NCBI RefSeq assembly: GCF_014879935.1
Contig: NZ_JACSRD010000100.1
Location: 1 to 45,984, forward strand
Reading direction: 5' to 3'
Source of the DNA: Prosthecobacter sp.
GTDB taxonomy: Bacteria > Verrucomicrobiota > Verrucomicrobiia > Verrucomicrobiales > Verrucomicrobiaceae
DNA: 45,984 nt
Position 1 is the stretch's first letter. Each line of letters begins with the position of its first letter. The notes beneath the pieces were generated by a model that saw nothing but the letters and a program-made list of their open reading frames with translations, ran no database searches and was not told where the DNA came from. Below are positions 32,501 through 41,000 of this stretch, in pieces. A program made the position numbers and the translations under genes.

Positions 32501-32981
32501 CCACACCACCTGGGGCGGAGCCCGAAGAAGTGGCTCCGTGCTCACCAGCTACCTCCACGGCCATGTGAACCCGCTGGACTACGTGACCAAAAAGTATGGC
32601 CTCATGGGCTCAAACACGACCGGGATGCTCGGCGACTTCACCGACCGCGTCACGCCCCTGCCCTGTGCGCTTTACCGCCGTCGTCTGCCAAATGGCGAGA
32701 TCGTGCAGGTCACGCCCCTGATCGAGGACATCGCCTACAGCCACGAACCCGCTGGCCCGGCTCCTGAAAACCAGCCGCACACCATCATCCATGATCCGTG
32801 GGTCATGGCCCTGCTGCCGCGCTCGGGTGATGAGCTGAAGGGCAGCCTCTGGATCGTGGACCGCCATCCCGTCGTGAAGGACGCCCAATACCAATACTAC
32901 GTCGTCTTTTACAACAAAACGACCCACGAGGTCCGCGCCGTGATCCCCACGAACACCGTCACCATCTCACCGCCGCCATGA
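29571..32981 (+). CDS. Giant exported protein with FN3-like modules (1136 residues)
   Basis: The start at 29571 gives a clean signal peptide (MNSNTRRNLPWRSGLAALLL, cleavage near VAAE); the frame is open 60 bases earlier but overlaps the previous gene. The body contains at least four fibronectin type III-like modules, recognised by repeated Y-x-V-Y-R and paired 'YYxxA/VRAVD' strands: GFNVYR (near 264), GYHVYR (near 423), KRYRLYRR (near 697) and VERFEVWL (near 797). The sequence after residue 930 is unassigned and ends in YYVVFYNKTTHEVRAV. It overlaps the next gene by four bases (ATGA at 32978-32981). No enzymatic motif is seen, so a scaffold or binding role is inferred. Confidence 0.75.
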   Translation: MNSNTRRNLPWRSGLAALLLATGLAVAAETNLSKAVLFGGTTITTGGRNWSYLLWQPGDEALLSTKTLAIYRKSGDAASVQPYQRESVIGPAWDLRMVTAVLGRAQNVGEDLGALESALQENFRQVLPPGGTQLAEKVLFCVQASLDKEELRENLKLLARRHPGLGLVLGRAYVGELPAAGQVTYELREFDPASSTDLGVIGRVTLTAGQVVPLPQPDPPFKLLPLVREGAGDTTRKEARKRHLSVDLRWGTPDDLRVKSLLQFGFNVYRVEKAYAESKGLAPQTTAATLLAHMAAAPGQVARVNRLPVLPDGELTNADAWKAADTTTSFFTDDNDRFGGGTPFQDGQQFYYYIAARDVLGRDGELSLGTLVTVCGWMPPFPPEDLRVEPLYDYNTVTKTGHQHFRLRWLPAEPGEGIGAIAGYHVYRWQSVEQMQHFAPMVQSDGLIHAPVGDPVPVGTGRIAFVPHVGATLRYVYEDTGAKAPVTPTNAGQPWVYSVRAVDNGVCGPNISENSAPSVGHLPNLGLIDPPIGTVNVKRFTASLVAKPLQGSVIIPPEYPAGNVRYVIFQCTSTAAPLVESVEFYDASQHFVGSAPMNGQVASITVPVPIVNAAGGDKLWCRARLRVGITTAKEPSLAMPANVGSTMTIVPWELTVASVDVPAGADDHVVHHVGPGLDGKTLVGPEIDLMCGAEGKRYRLYRRVNEGPLTLIHQGTRPVNNENVTLLDKNPPAHSARLCYYAQVDDLHGHFSPLALIKCLESRSGSLPQVQLKPITSTTTDGNAPAMRLDWVCPPHGVERFEVWLAKEASNPPAAAGNQLSANLRPNLPPYGSTGDFSIPMGAYETPRVAVVQVATGPSDKFTATIPIEENRNYLVAVRAVGPGPFVDVMEPTDPADAVEGRPAGEFSEMLLHRWVSASEPQPVVPQGDLAWPARPLAPVLPNSEGLEAKYDEVINQSMSQVRVGPRVKIGEWGVLTHTTWGGARRSGSVLTSYLHGHVNPLDYVTKKYGLMGSNTTGMLGDFTDRVTPLPCALYRRRLPNGEIVQVTPLIEDIAYSHEPAGPAPENQPHTIIHDPWVMALLPRSGDELKGSLWIVDRHPVVKDAQYQYYVVFYNKTTHEVRAVIPTNTVTISPPP

Positions 32982-35900
32982 AAACCTCCGTTTTGCCTCT
33001 TCCTCGCGGTTTCCTGCTCCTGCTGTGCGTGTTGCTGCCGCGCATCTGCCCGGCTCCACCCATCCCGGTGTGCCCGGATTGCGGCCAAACCTACGACAAC
33101 GGCCCCGATGGCAGTCTCACGGGCGAATTTGCCGCCAATACCGACTTCAACGGCGATGGCCGCGTGGACTTCCTGGTGCTGGACAAGGCCACCGGAGCCT
33201 GGCGCATGGCGCTGGCGAATGCGGCGGGTGCCGGGTTCACCTTCGGCGAGGTGCAGTCCGCCGGCATGACGGGCATCAGCGGCATGGCGGTGGGAAATTT
33301 CCTCGACGTGAACCATCCCGCCCTCGGTGTGGCCTCGCCAACGGCCAACCGGATGCATCTGCTCGCGATGAACGAGGAAGCACCGCAGCCGGTCGTCGTC
33401 ACGCTGCCCTCGGCTGGTCCGGCAGTGGTCGGCCCGCTGGATGTGCCCGGCGCGGTGAACAATGCCCTCGAAGAGGTGAACCTGGCCTGCGACCTCGGCA
33501 TTTCAGGCAACTACCCGCGCCACATCCTGCGCCAGGATGCCGGCGGTGCTTGGACTCCCTCCGGCAGCACGACGATGACGCGGCGGCCGCTGCGCCTCAG
33601 CCGTATCCTGGCCACGGCAGACACCCGGGCGCTCGGAGCCATCCTGGCGGACGGCACTGGCAGCCGCTTTGAGCTGTGGACCGCTGGCACGGATGCGCTC
33701 ACGACCTCCGCCAGCGTCACCGGCCTGCCTGCGAACTGCCGCTTCACCAGCGGTCCGCTGGAGACCACGGCCACGGATGTGGTCTTTTATGTGCGTGGTA
33801 GCTCCACGGTCCGCACCAGCCGCATCTCCTCCTTCATCTGGGGCCTCTACACGATGAGCGCCCCGGCTTCATGGAGCTTTTCCAAGCCCGTGCAGTCCAT
33901 CTACACGCTCTCGCGTGGTGCGGAGACGGAGTTGCTCGTGCTCTTCACGGATCAAAGTGCCCAAATCCAGACTTTCACCGCCGCAGGAGGCTTTTCGCCC
34001 CAGCAATCGCTCCCCGTGACCGGTCTCGGCGTCTCCGGCGCGGTGCCGCTGCATGACGCGGGCTTCATTGCCCTCTCGCCGGCCTCGGGAGACAGCAGCG
34101 GCCTCTCTGGCATCGCGCGTCGCTTCCAGCATGATGGCAGCGGCTATGTGCAGACCTGGCAGGGCACGCTGCCGGTGGTGAATGCCACGCAGCTCGCCGG
34201 GAACGTGCTGTTTTATGACAAACACCCGCTCGCCGACAGCAGCGCCCGCTTGCTCAGCGCCGAACGCGCCCGCCACTGGAGCAGCAACGCCGTGGCGCAG
34301 GGCGATGGCAGCATCAACGTCACCGCCGAGGCTTATCAGAGCGCCAACGGCGGCCTCGGCGATCCGCGCATCATAGGGCGCTTTCCACCGCCACCGCCGA
34401 AGATCCCCATCACGAACCAAATCACCGCCGATCTCTCCTTTTTCACCCTGGATGCCACGCTCGGCACCACGGGCGACGAAGTCAGCGCCGATCCGCCCGG
34501 CGGCGACTACGACACCAGCGTGCAGGTGACCCTCAGCGCCCGCAATGGCACCACCACGCTTTACTGGCGCACCTCTCCCACCTCCGCCTTCCAAAGCGGA
34601 GCGCAGCCTTCGCCCTTCGTCACGGACACCACGCTGGAGTTCTACGGCCGCGCCGCAGATGGCACGCTCACCCCGCGCCAGACTGCCAGCTACACCTTCC
34701 GCCGCACCCCGGAGGATCAGGACAGCGATGGCGATGGCGTGCCGGACTTCGTCGAGCGTGCGCTGGGCCTCGACCCCGATGGCTCGCTCACAGAAAACGG
34801 CACGCCCAGCGACTACGATGGCGATGGCTTCAGCGATCTGGATGAAATCCTCGCCGGAGGCACTGCCGATCCCGCCAATCCAGCCGCGAAACCCGCCGAA
34901 ACGGCACGAACCGCTGCGGGCGACACACTTGCGCTCACCATCATCCCGCGTGGCAACCGCGTGAATGCCGCAGGTGGCATCATCGGCACGGGAGCCGCCG
35001 CCGTTGGCACCGAGGTGCGGGTGCATGACACCACCGGCGTCCTGCTCGGCACAGGCACCGTGGAAGTCATCAGTGGCGAGCGCCGCTGCGATCTCGTCTG
35101 CACCGGCATCCATGACCGCCAGCGCATCCTCATCGTCAGCACGCAGCCGATCTTCACGCTTCCAGCCGCCGTTGGTGAACCCAGCCCAGCCGGGCGCGAA
35201 ACCTTCGGCGTGGTGCGCGTGCCTGCCGTGGTGCCCACCGCCTTCACCTTCAGCTACAATGCCACCACTGATGCCGCTGCGGAGGCGCAGCGCTGGATCA
35301 CCGCCCGCCGTGCCGCCGCCCCGCCGCAGCGTCCTGCCCAGGAGGTGACCATCGACCACCGCACCACGGCCCGGCTCGTGATGCTGGAGCGCTTCCTACA
35401 TGATCTCGGCCCCATGCACGGCGTGTTTTTCAACGGCACGCTCACGCCTTTCCGGGATCTCGACATGCTCCCGGCGGATCAAAAAGGCCTGTCCTTTGCC
35501 GCCATGGAAGCACTGGCCGCCGCGCCCACCTTTTGGTCCAGCACCACGGACATCCGCGCCTGGCGCATCGCCGATCTCGTCGCGCACATCGACTCCATCC
35601 TCGTGGACACCGCCGCTGATCCGCTCAAAGCCGTGCTGGATGTGGCGGAGGACATCTACCGCATCAGCGCCACCTACAACAACGCCAACCCCGGCCACTA
35701 CCGCCCGCCGTTCGACGTGCTGCGGGAGTTTGTCTCCCATGGCATGCTCGATGCCACCTATGCCACGCTCAGCACCGTGCCGGAAGCGAGACGCATGAGC
35801 GTGATGGCTGGCATGTATGCCATCACCTTTGCCGCCCCAACGCGGCCAGTGTTTCAGGGCACGGGCACGCCGCACCTGCCCGCGGTCGATGAAACGCTGC

Positions 35901-36511
35901 ACACCACCTTCCGCAGCGGCACGGATTGGAACCTCGTGAAGCCGAACGGCTCCCAATGGCTCTTTCCGGGCAGCTTTGGCCTCACCGCCAGCACGCAGGT
36001 GGAGGTCACCGCCTTTGCGGACATGGGCAGCACGGCCGGGCGGGAGAATCTGGAGGTCATCGCAGCCCGCGTGACCAGCTTCGACCTCGGTGCGCCTGTC
36101 GATCTCGATGGTAATCTGCTCGCCGATGCCTGGGAGCGCTATTTCCTCGGCTCCACCGGTTTTGACCCGCTCTCGCGTGCCCCCGGCTCCGCGCACTCGC
36201 TGCTCCAGGAATACCTCCTCGGCAGTGATCCCGACCTCACCAACGACCAGCCCGCCTACCCGCCCGTGGACCTCCTCATCTCCGGCCTGGAAGTAACGCC
36301 AGACGCCGGGCCAGGCATCGACCTGCGCTGGAGGTTCCCCGCCGGCTACGGCGGCTACTTCCGCTTCGGCATCCAGGAGTCGGCAGACCTGAGCAGCTTC
36401 GGCGAAAGCGGCCGCGAAGGCACCGAAGCCACGCCCGGTGAGTTTTCGCTCAACATCCCCCGCGGCACCGCGATGAGGAAGTTCTTCCGCGTGGTCACGC
36501 GACTGCGTTGA
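32978..36511 (+). CDS. Giant exported protein with FG-GAP, CHB_HEX and calcium repeats (1177 residues)
   Basis: A signal peptide (about 1-27, LLLLCVLLPRICPAP) is followed by CPDCGQ and an FG-GAP-like calcium loop DFNGDGRVDFLVLD (about 56-69). Residues about 500-576 resemble the C-terminal domain of chitobiase/beta-hexosaminidase (PPGGDYDTSVQVTLSA, then LYWRT and LEFYGRAADG). Residues 580-635 carry thrombospondin type 3-like loops (DQDSDGDGVPDFVERALGLD and DYDGDGFSDLDE). A helical region follows to about 950. The C-terminus (FRFGIQESADLSSFGE, then FFRVVTRLR) is the 'StdL..W...FYR' ending common in exported verrucomicrobial proteins. It is the last gene of the three-gene operon and likely acts at the cell surface. 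Confidence 0.8.
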   Translation: MKTSVLPLPRGFLLLLCVLLPRICPAPPIPVCPDCGQTYDNGPDGSLTGEFAANTDFNGDGRVDFLVLDKATGAWRMALANAAGAGFTFGEVQSAGMTGISGMAVGNFLDVNHPALGVASPTANRMHLLAMNEEAPQPVVVTLPSAGPAVVGPLDVPGAVNNALEEVNLACDLGISGNYPRHILRQDAGGAWTPSGSTTMTRRPLRLSRILATADTRALGAILADGTGSRFELWTAGTDALTTSASVTGLPANCRFTSGPLETTATDVVFYVRGSSTVRTSRISSFIWGLYTMSAPASWSFSKPVQSIYTLSRGAETELLVLFTDQSAQIQTFTAAGGFSPQQSLPVTGLGVSGAVPLHDAGFIALSPASGDSSGLSGIARRFQHDGSGYVQTWQGTLPVVNATQLAGNVLFYDKHPLADSSARLLSAERARHWSSNAVAQGDGSINVTAEAYQSANGGLGDPRIIGRFPPPPPKIPITNQITADLSFFTLDATLGTTGDEVSADPPGGDYDTSVQVTLSARNGTTTLYWRTSPTSAFQSGAQPSPFVTDTTLEFYGRAADGTLTPRQTASYTFRRTPEDQDSDGDGVPDFVERALGLDPDGSLTENGTPSDYDGDGFSDLDEILAGGTADPANPAAKPAETARTAAGDTLALTIIPRGNRVNAAGGIIGTGAAAVGTEVRVHDTTGVLLGTGTVEVISGERRCDLVCTGIHDRQRILIVSTQPIFTLPAAVGEPSPAGRETFGVVRVPAVVPTAFTFSYNATTDAAAEAQRWITARRAAAPPQRPAQEVTIDHRTTARLVMLERFLHDLGPMHGVFFNGTLTPFRDLDMLPADQKGLSFAAMEALAAAPTFWSSTTDIRAWRIADLVAHIDSILVDTAADPLKAVLDVAEDIYRISATYNNANPGHYRPPFDVLREFVSHGMLDATYATLSTVPEARRMSVMAGMYAITFAAPTRPVFQGTGTPHLPAVDETLHTTFRSGTDWNLVKPNGSQWLFPGSFGLTASTQVEVTAFADMGSTAGRENLEVIAARVTSFDLGAPVDLDGNLLADAWERYFLGSTGFDPLSRAPGSAHSLLQEYLLGSDPDLTNDQPAYPPVDLLISGLEVTPDAGPGIDLRWRFPAGYGGYFRFGIQESADLSSFGESGREGTEATPGEFSLNIPRGTAMRKFFRVVTRLR

Positions 36512-36552
36512 GGCCGATTGAAAAGAGAACCGATGCCACTTAGAATCTGACC

Positions 36553-36777
36553 ATGACGAGCATCTTTGACTCCATCGTGCGCGACCTTCGCGAAATGCCA
36601 GCCACCAAGCTGGTGGAAGTCTCGCGTTACATCCACTCGCTGCATCCCAGCAACGAAAACGCCAGCCGTCAGCGTGCCGCCATCCTGGCCACCGCTGGCT
36701 GCATGACAGGCCAGGAAGGCGAGGACTTTGAGCGTGCCGTGCGTGAAACTGCCGACCGCATTGATGCCCATGAATGA
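36553..36777 (+). CDS. Antitoxin partner of a VapBC-like system
   Basis: This 74-residue acidic, helical protein (MTSIFDSIVRDLREMPATKL) sits directly before a PIN-domain toxin, overlapping it by eight bases. Size, charge and order fit an antitoxin, but I do not see a clear AbrB, MetJ/Arc or Phd fold. The first 35 residues resemble the 'l..L.p..l.ev..fI..L' motif of DUF2281-like antitoxins. It follows the giant-protein operon by 41 bases and has no clear ribosome binding site. Confidence 0.75.
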   Translation: MTSIFDSIVRDLREMPATKLVEVSRYIHSLHPSNENASRQRAAILATAGCMTGQEGEDFERAVRETADRIDAHE

Positions 36778-37162
36778 CGACATCCGTTTGCTGGACAGCA
36801 GCGTGGTGATCCGCCACTTTCGCCAAGGCGGGGAGATCAGTTCACGACTTGCCGCACTCTCCGAACGTTACCTTCCCAGCATCGCCCTTGGCGAGCTTTA
36901 CGACGGAGCATATCGCTCCGCACGACCCGCCAAACATCTGGCCCAAATCGACGAGTTTCTTGGCGGTGTCACCCTCGTCAACGTCGATGATGAAACAGCG
37001 AAGTATTATGCGCAGATCAGTGCGAGCCTCGCTGCAAAAGGCCAGCCCATCCCGCTCAATGACATGTGGATCGCCGCATGTGCGATGCATCTGGGCCTGA
37101 CCGTGGCCACTACGGACGCGCACTACCAGCGCATCGACGGGCTGAACCACGAGATGTGGTAA
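36770..37162 (+). CDS. vapC: PIN-domain toxin (VapC-like ribonuclease)
   Basis: The protein is 130 residues from the ATG at 36770, which overlaps the antitoxin stop. All four acidic PIN residues are visible: D9 (LLDSSVVI), E42 (ALGELYDG), D98 (PLNDMWIAA) and D116 (ATTDAHY). VapC toxins are magnesium-dependent RNases that cut tRNA or rRNA. The frame is open upstream to 36728, but that start would be buried in the antitoxin gene. The pair is a small independent toxin-antitoxin cassette between the giant-protein operon and the sigma-kinase pair. Confidence 0.92.
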   Translation: MNDDIRLLDSSVVIRHFRQGGEISSRLAALSERYLPSIALGELYDGAYRSARPAKHLAQIDEFLGGVTLVNVDDETAKYYAQISASLAAKGQPIPLNDMWIAACAMHLGLTVATTDAHYQRIDGLNHEMW

Positions 37163-37267
37163 CTGGGCATAAACGGGATGTGGAGGATGTGGAGCCGAGC
37201 CTTGCTCTCTTCGCTTGGCATGCACGAATCAAGGAGCATTCACTTTTGCCGCACCGTCACCCACGCT

Positions 37268-38029
37268 ATGGTTGCGGGCATCATGGCCGCCACCACCGCC
37301 GCAGGCTCGTCCCAGCTCCCAGCCACCCGCTGGAGTGTGCTGCTGGATGCCCGCAGCGCGGATGCGACGACGCGGCAAAAGGCGCTGGATGCCTTCTGCC
37401 GCATGTATTGGATGCCTTTTTACGCCTTCCTGCGGCGTCGCGGCCATAGCCCGGAGGACGCGGAGGATCTCACGCAGAGCTTCTTTGCCCGCATGCTCTC
37501 CGGGGACCGTCTGGAAAACATCAGCACCGATGGCAGCAAGGGCCGCCTGAGGTCCTACCTGCTCACCGCGCTGGGGAATTTCGCCGCGAAGCAGTGGACC
37601 CGCCAGGCTCCGCAGCGCCACGCGGGCATCGAGCCGCTTGTCTCGCTGGATTCCGAGGCTGCGGAGGCCGCCTATCTCAGCGAACCGGCGGACCACGCCA
37701 CGCCGGAGCGGCTCTTTGAGAAGCGTTGGGCCATGGCCTGGCTCGACCTGTGCATCAAACGCCTGCGCGAGGAGTATGAGGCCGCGGGCAAAGGTGCGCT
37801 CTTCGATGCGCTGAAGCCCACGCTGGCTCTCACCGGGGCACAGACCTCTTTCCAAACCATCGCGGAGGCCACGGGCATGAGCGAGGGCGCGGCCCGCGTG
37901 GCTGCCCACCGCCTGCGCCAGCACCTGCGGGCCATTTTGGAGGAGGAAGTGGCCCAGACGGTGCAAAACCCAGCCGATGTGGCGGACGAGATGCGCTACC
38001 TGATGACGGTGGTGGCCGAGGGCGCCTGA
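37268..38029 (+). CDS. ECF-type RNA polymerase sigma factor
   Basis: From the ATG at 37268 the protein is 253 residues; 37283 is an equally good start, and the upstream extension to 37178 lacks family features. Region 2 (about 30-75: FCRMYWMPFYAFLRRRGHSP, then EDAEDLTQSFFARML) and region 4 (about 195-240: TSFQTIAEATGMSEGAARVAAHRL) fit the ECF factors of Planctomycetota and Verrucomicrobiota that begin with an 'ATRWS' motif (PATRWSVLLDA, near residue 17). A 23-base gap separates it from a large Ser/Thr kinase gene, the usual pairing for this class, in which phosphorylation signalling is thought to replace a classic anti-sigma factor. No zinc-finger anti-sigma gene is nearby. Confidence 0.88.
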   Translation: MVAGIMAATTAAGSSQLPATRWSVLLDARSADATTRQKALDAFCRMYWMPFYAFLRRRGHSPEDAEDLTQSFFARMLSGDRLENISTDGSKGRLRSYLLTALGNFAAKQWTRQAPQRHAGIEPLVSLDSEAAEAAYLSEPADHATPERLFEKRWAMAWLDLCIKRLREEYEAAGKGALFDALKPTLALTGAQTSFQTIAEATGMSEGAARVAAHRLRQHLRAILEEEVAQTVQNPADVADEMRYLMTVVAEGA

Positions 38030-38052
38030 GAGACCTGCAAAACATCCCGCGC

Positions 38053-41000
38053 ATGTCCACCCAAGCTGCCACCGTCGCGTCCGCCATCTGCCCCACCTGT
38101 GGAAAGCCGCTGCCGGCGGATGCTCGGGAGCAATTGTGCCCCGCCTGTGTGGCCGCGAGGATGTTTGAGTCCGTCTTTTCCGATGTGGCGGAGACAGACG
38201 AGACGTCGGTGGGCTTTGGCGACAACGGCACGCGCTGCATCGGCCCCTACGAGCTGCGGGACAGGCTCGGCGAAGGTGGTTTTGGCGAGGTTTTCAAAGC
38301 GGAGCAGCTCCGCCCCGTGCGCCGCATCGTGGCGCTGAAGGTGCTGAAGCCCGGCATGGACACACGGCAGGTGATCGCCCGCTTCGAGGCCGAACGGCAG
38401 GCCCTGGCGCTGATGGATCACCCCGGCATCGCGCGGGTTTTTGACGCCGGTGCCACGGAGGAGGGCCGGCCCTACTTTGTGATGGAGTATGTGCCCGGCC
38501 AGGCGCTCTCCACCTTCTGCGAGGAGCATCATCCAGCGCTGCGTGACCGGCTGCTCATCTTCCTCCAGGTCTGCGATGCCGTGCATCATGCGCATCAAAA
38601 AGGCGTCATTCATCGCGACCTGAAGCCCTCAAACATCATCGTGGTGCGTGGTGAGCAGGGTGGTGAGCCCGTGGTGAAGCTGATCGACTTCGGCATCGCC
38701 CGCGCTCTTTCCCAAACGCTGACGGAGCGCACGCTGCTGACCCGCTTTCATCATGTGCTCGGCACGCCGGAATACATGAGCCCGGAGCAGGCCGTGTCCG
38801 GCGGCGTGGATGTGGATGTGCGCAGCGATGTGTATTCGCTCGGCGTGGTGCTTTACGAGCTGCTGACCGGCACCACGCCCTTTCGCCCGACACTGGGCAC
38901 GCCCGTGAGCGAGGCCGAGCTGCTGCGCCGCCAGCGCGAAGAGGACCCGCCGCGCCCCTCCACCCGCGTCGGCACCTCGGAGGGGCCGGCCACCAGCCGT
39001 GTGGCCCTCGTTTTGCGCAAAAACGCCGCCCGCAGCCTGCGTGGCGAGCTCGACTGGATCGTGCTGAAGGCCCTGATGAAGGAGCGTGACCGCCGCTACG
39101 CCTCCGCAGGTGCCCTGGCCGAGGATGTGCGCGCCTACCTGGAGCACCGGCCCGTCACCGCCCGGCCGCCGAGCACGCTTTATCAGTTGGTGAAATTCAC
39201 CCGCAGGCATCGCGCCATGGCCGCGGGCATCATTTTGACCGCCAGCTCCCTCATCGCCGCCGCCTTCGTCAGCCAGCGCATGGCGGTGAAGGCAGAAACA
39301 GCCCGTGCCGAAGCCGAATCTGCCCAGCAGCGGATGCGGGAGGTGTACAGCCAGGCCGACTTCCGCATGGCGGAGGAACTCATGGCCAGTGAGCGTGCCA
39401 GCGATGCCGTGGCGCACCTCTGCCGCTCCCTGCGCACGAATCCCGCGAACACCGCAGCCGCCACGCGCCTCATCGCCACCCTGGCCTCTGTTTCCACGCC
39501 ACAGGTGCTCCGCGCCCCCTTGCAGCATCCCACCACGGTGATGGCCATGCGCATGACGAAGGACGAGCAGCACATCGTCACCCATTGCAGCGATGGCCAC
39601 CTCTGGCTCTGGACGACCCCTTTTGGCAACGAGCCGCGTCTGAAGCTGCCCTTTCCCTACATCGAGGCCCTGGACCTCAGCCCCGACGGCCAATGGCTCG
39701 GCGGCATGGCCACCACGAACCGCCTCACCGTCTGGCGCATCGCCGATGGCCAAAAGCAGCTCCATCTCGATGCCGCGCTGCCCGGCAATGACGCCCGCTG
39801 GCCCGCCCTGGCCTTCATGGCGGATCAAGTCATCGCCGCGAACGCCTCCGGCCATCTTGCGGCCTGGGATCTGGCCTCTGGCAAACAGCGCTGGATGGTC
39901 AAAACGGCCGATTGGCTGCAAAGAGCCCCCGGTGGACTGCCGAGCCTTCGCGTCACCAAAATCGCCGTCTGCCCGGCTGGCTCCGGCCGGATCGCCGCAG
40001 GCCTCAATGATGCCCGGATCGTCCTGCTGGATGCCTCGGGCAGCCTGCTGGCCCTCCTGAACGTCGTGCGCGACAAATTGCCAAACGGCATCACGCAGCT
40101 CGTCTGGTCGCCCGATGGCACCCAGCTCGCCCTCGGCACCGCCCGGGGCAATGTGGCCCTCTGGGATGTGGCCAAAAACACCGCCATCGGCCGCACGCCG
40201 CGCCATGTGCGCGAGGTCCACGCCATCCGCTTCAGTCCGGATGGATTGCGCTTTGCCACCGCCTCCTACGACAACACTGCCCGCGTCTTCAGCACCCGCT
40301 CCGGCGAGGCGCTCTCCGAGTTCCTGCTGCATGGCGATGACCTCTACGACGCCGTCTTCAGCCCGGACGGCCAGACGCTCGCCACCGCCTCGCGGGACAT
40401 GCTCGTGCGCCTCTGGGCCTGGAACTCCGATCCCTCAGTGAGCCAGCCCGTGCCGCTGGCCCACACCCGCAGCCCGAATGCCATCGTCTTCGCCGATCAG
40501 GGCCGCACGCTCATCACCTCCGCCCGCGATGGTCTCGTGCGCTTCTGGGACCTGCGCCGCACTTTGGGACCAGAAGCCGCCGTGCATCGCCTGCGCCAGA
40601 GCCTCATTCCCGCCAAAGCCGCCCGCGCGAGGCTGTTCCCAGCCGCTGGCAGCCAGACGACGGCCACCGGCACCAGTCTCCGCGCCGCGCAGCACCTGCA
40701 CGATCAGGCGGACAAGCCCTGGCACCAGCACGCCGGCGGCGATCCCGCCCGCCTCGCCGTTTCGGGCGATGACAGCACCCTGGTTTCCTGGAACGGCGCA
40801 GATTTGCAGGCGTGGCAGGTGAAAACCGGGGCCGCTTTGGGCCCGCCGATCGAATTGCCCGCCCGCATCCAGACCGCCGCACTCTCTCACGATGGCACCC
40901 TGGCCCTCCTCGGCCATGAAAACGGCCTCCTCACCCTCCTGCAAACCGCCTCGGGCAAAACGCTCGCCAGCCGGGCCGGACATCGCGGCCGGGTGAATCG

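Noticed and set aside
38629-40332. A 567-residue minus-strand frame opposite the WD40 kinase
   Set aside because: Shadow frame; the plus-strand kinase motifs are unambiguous.
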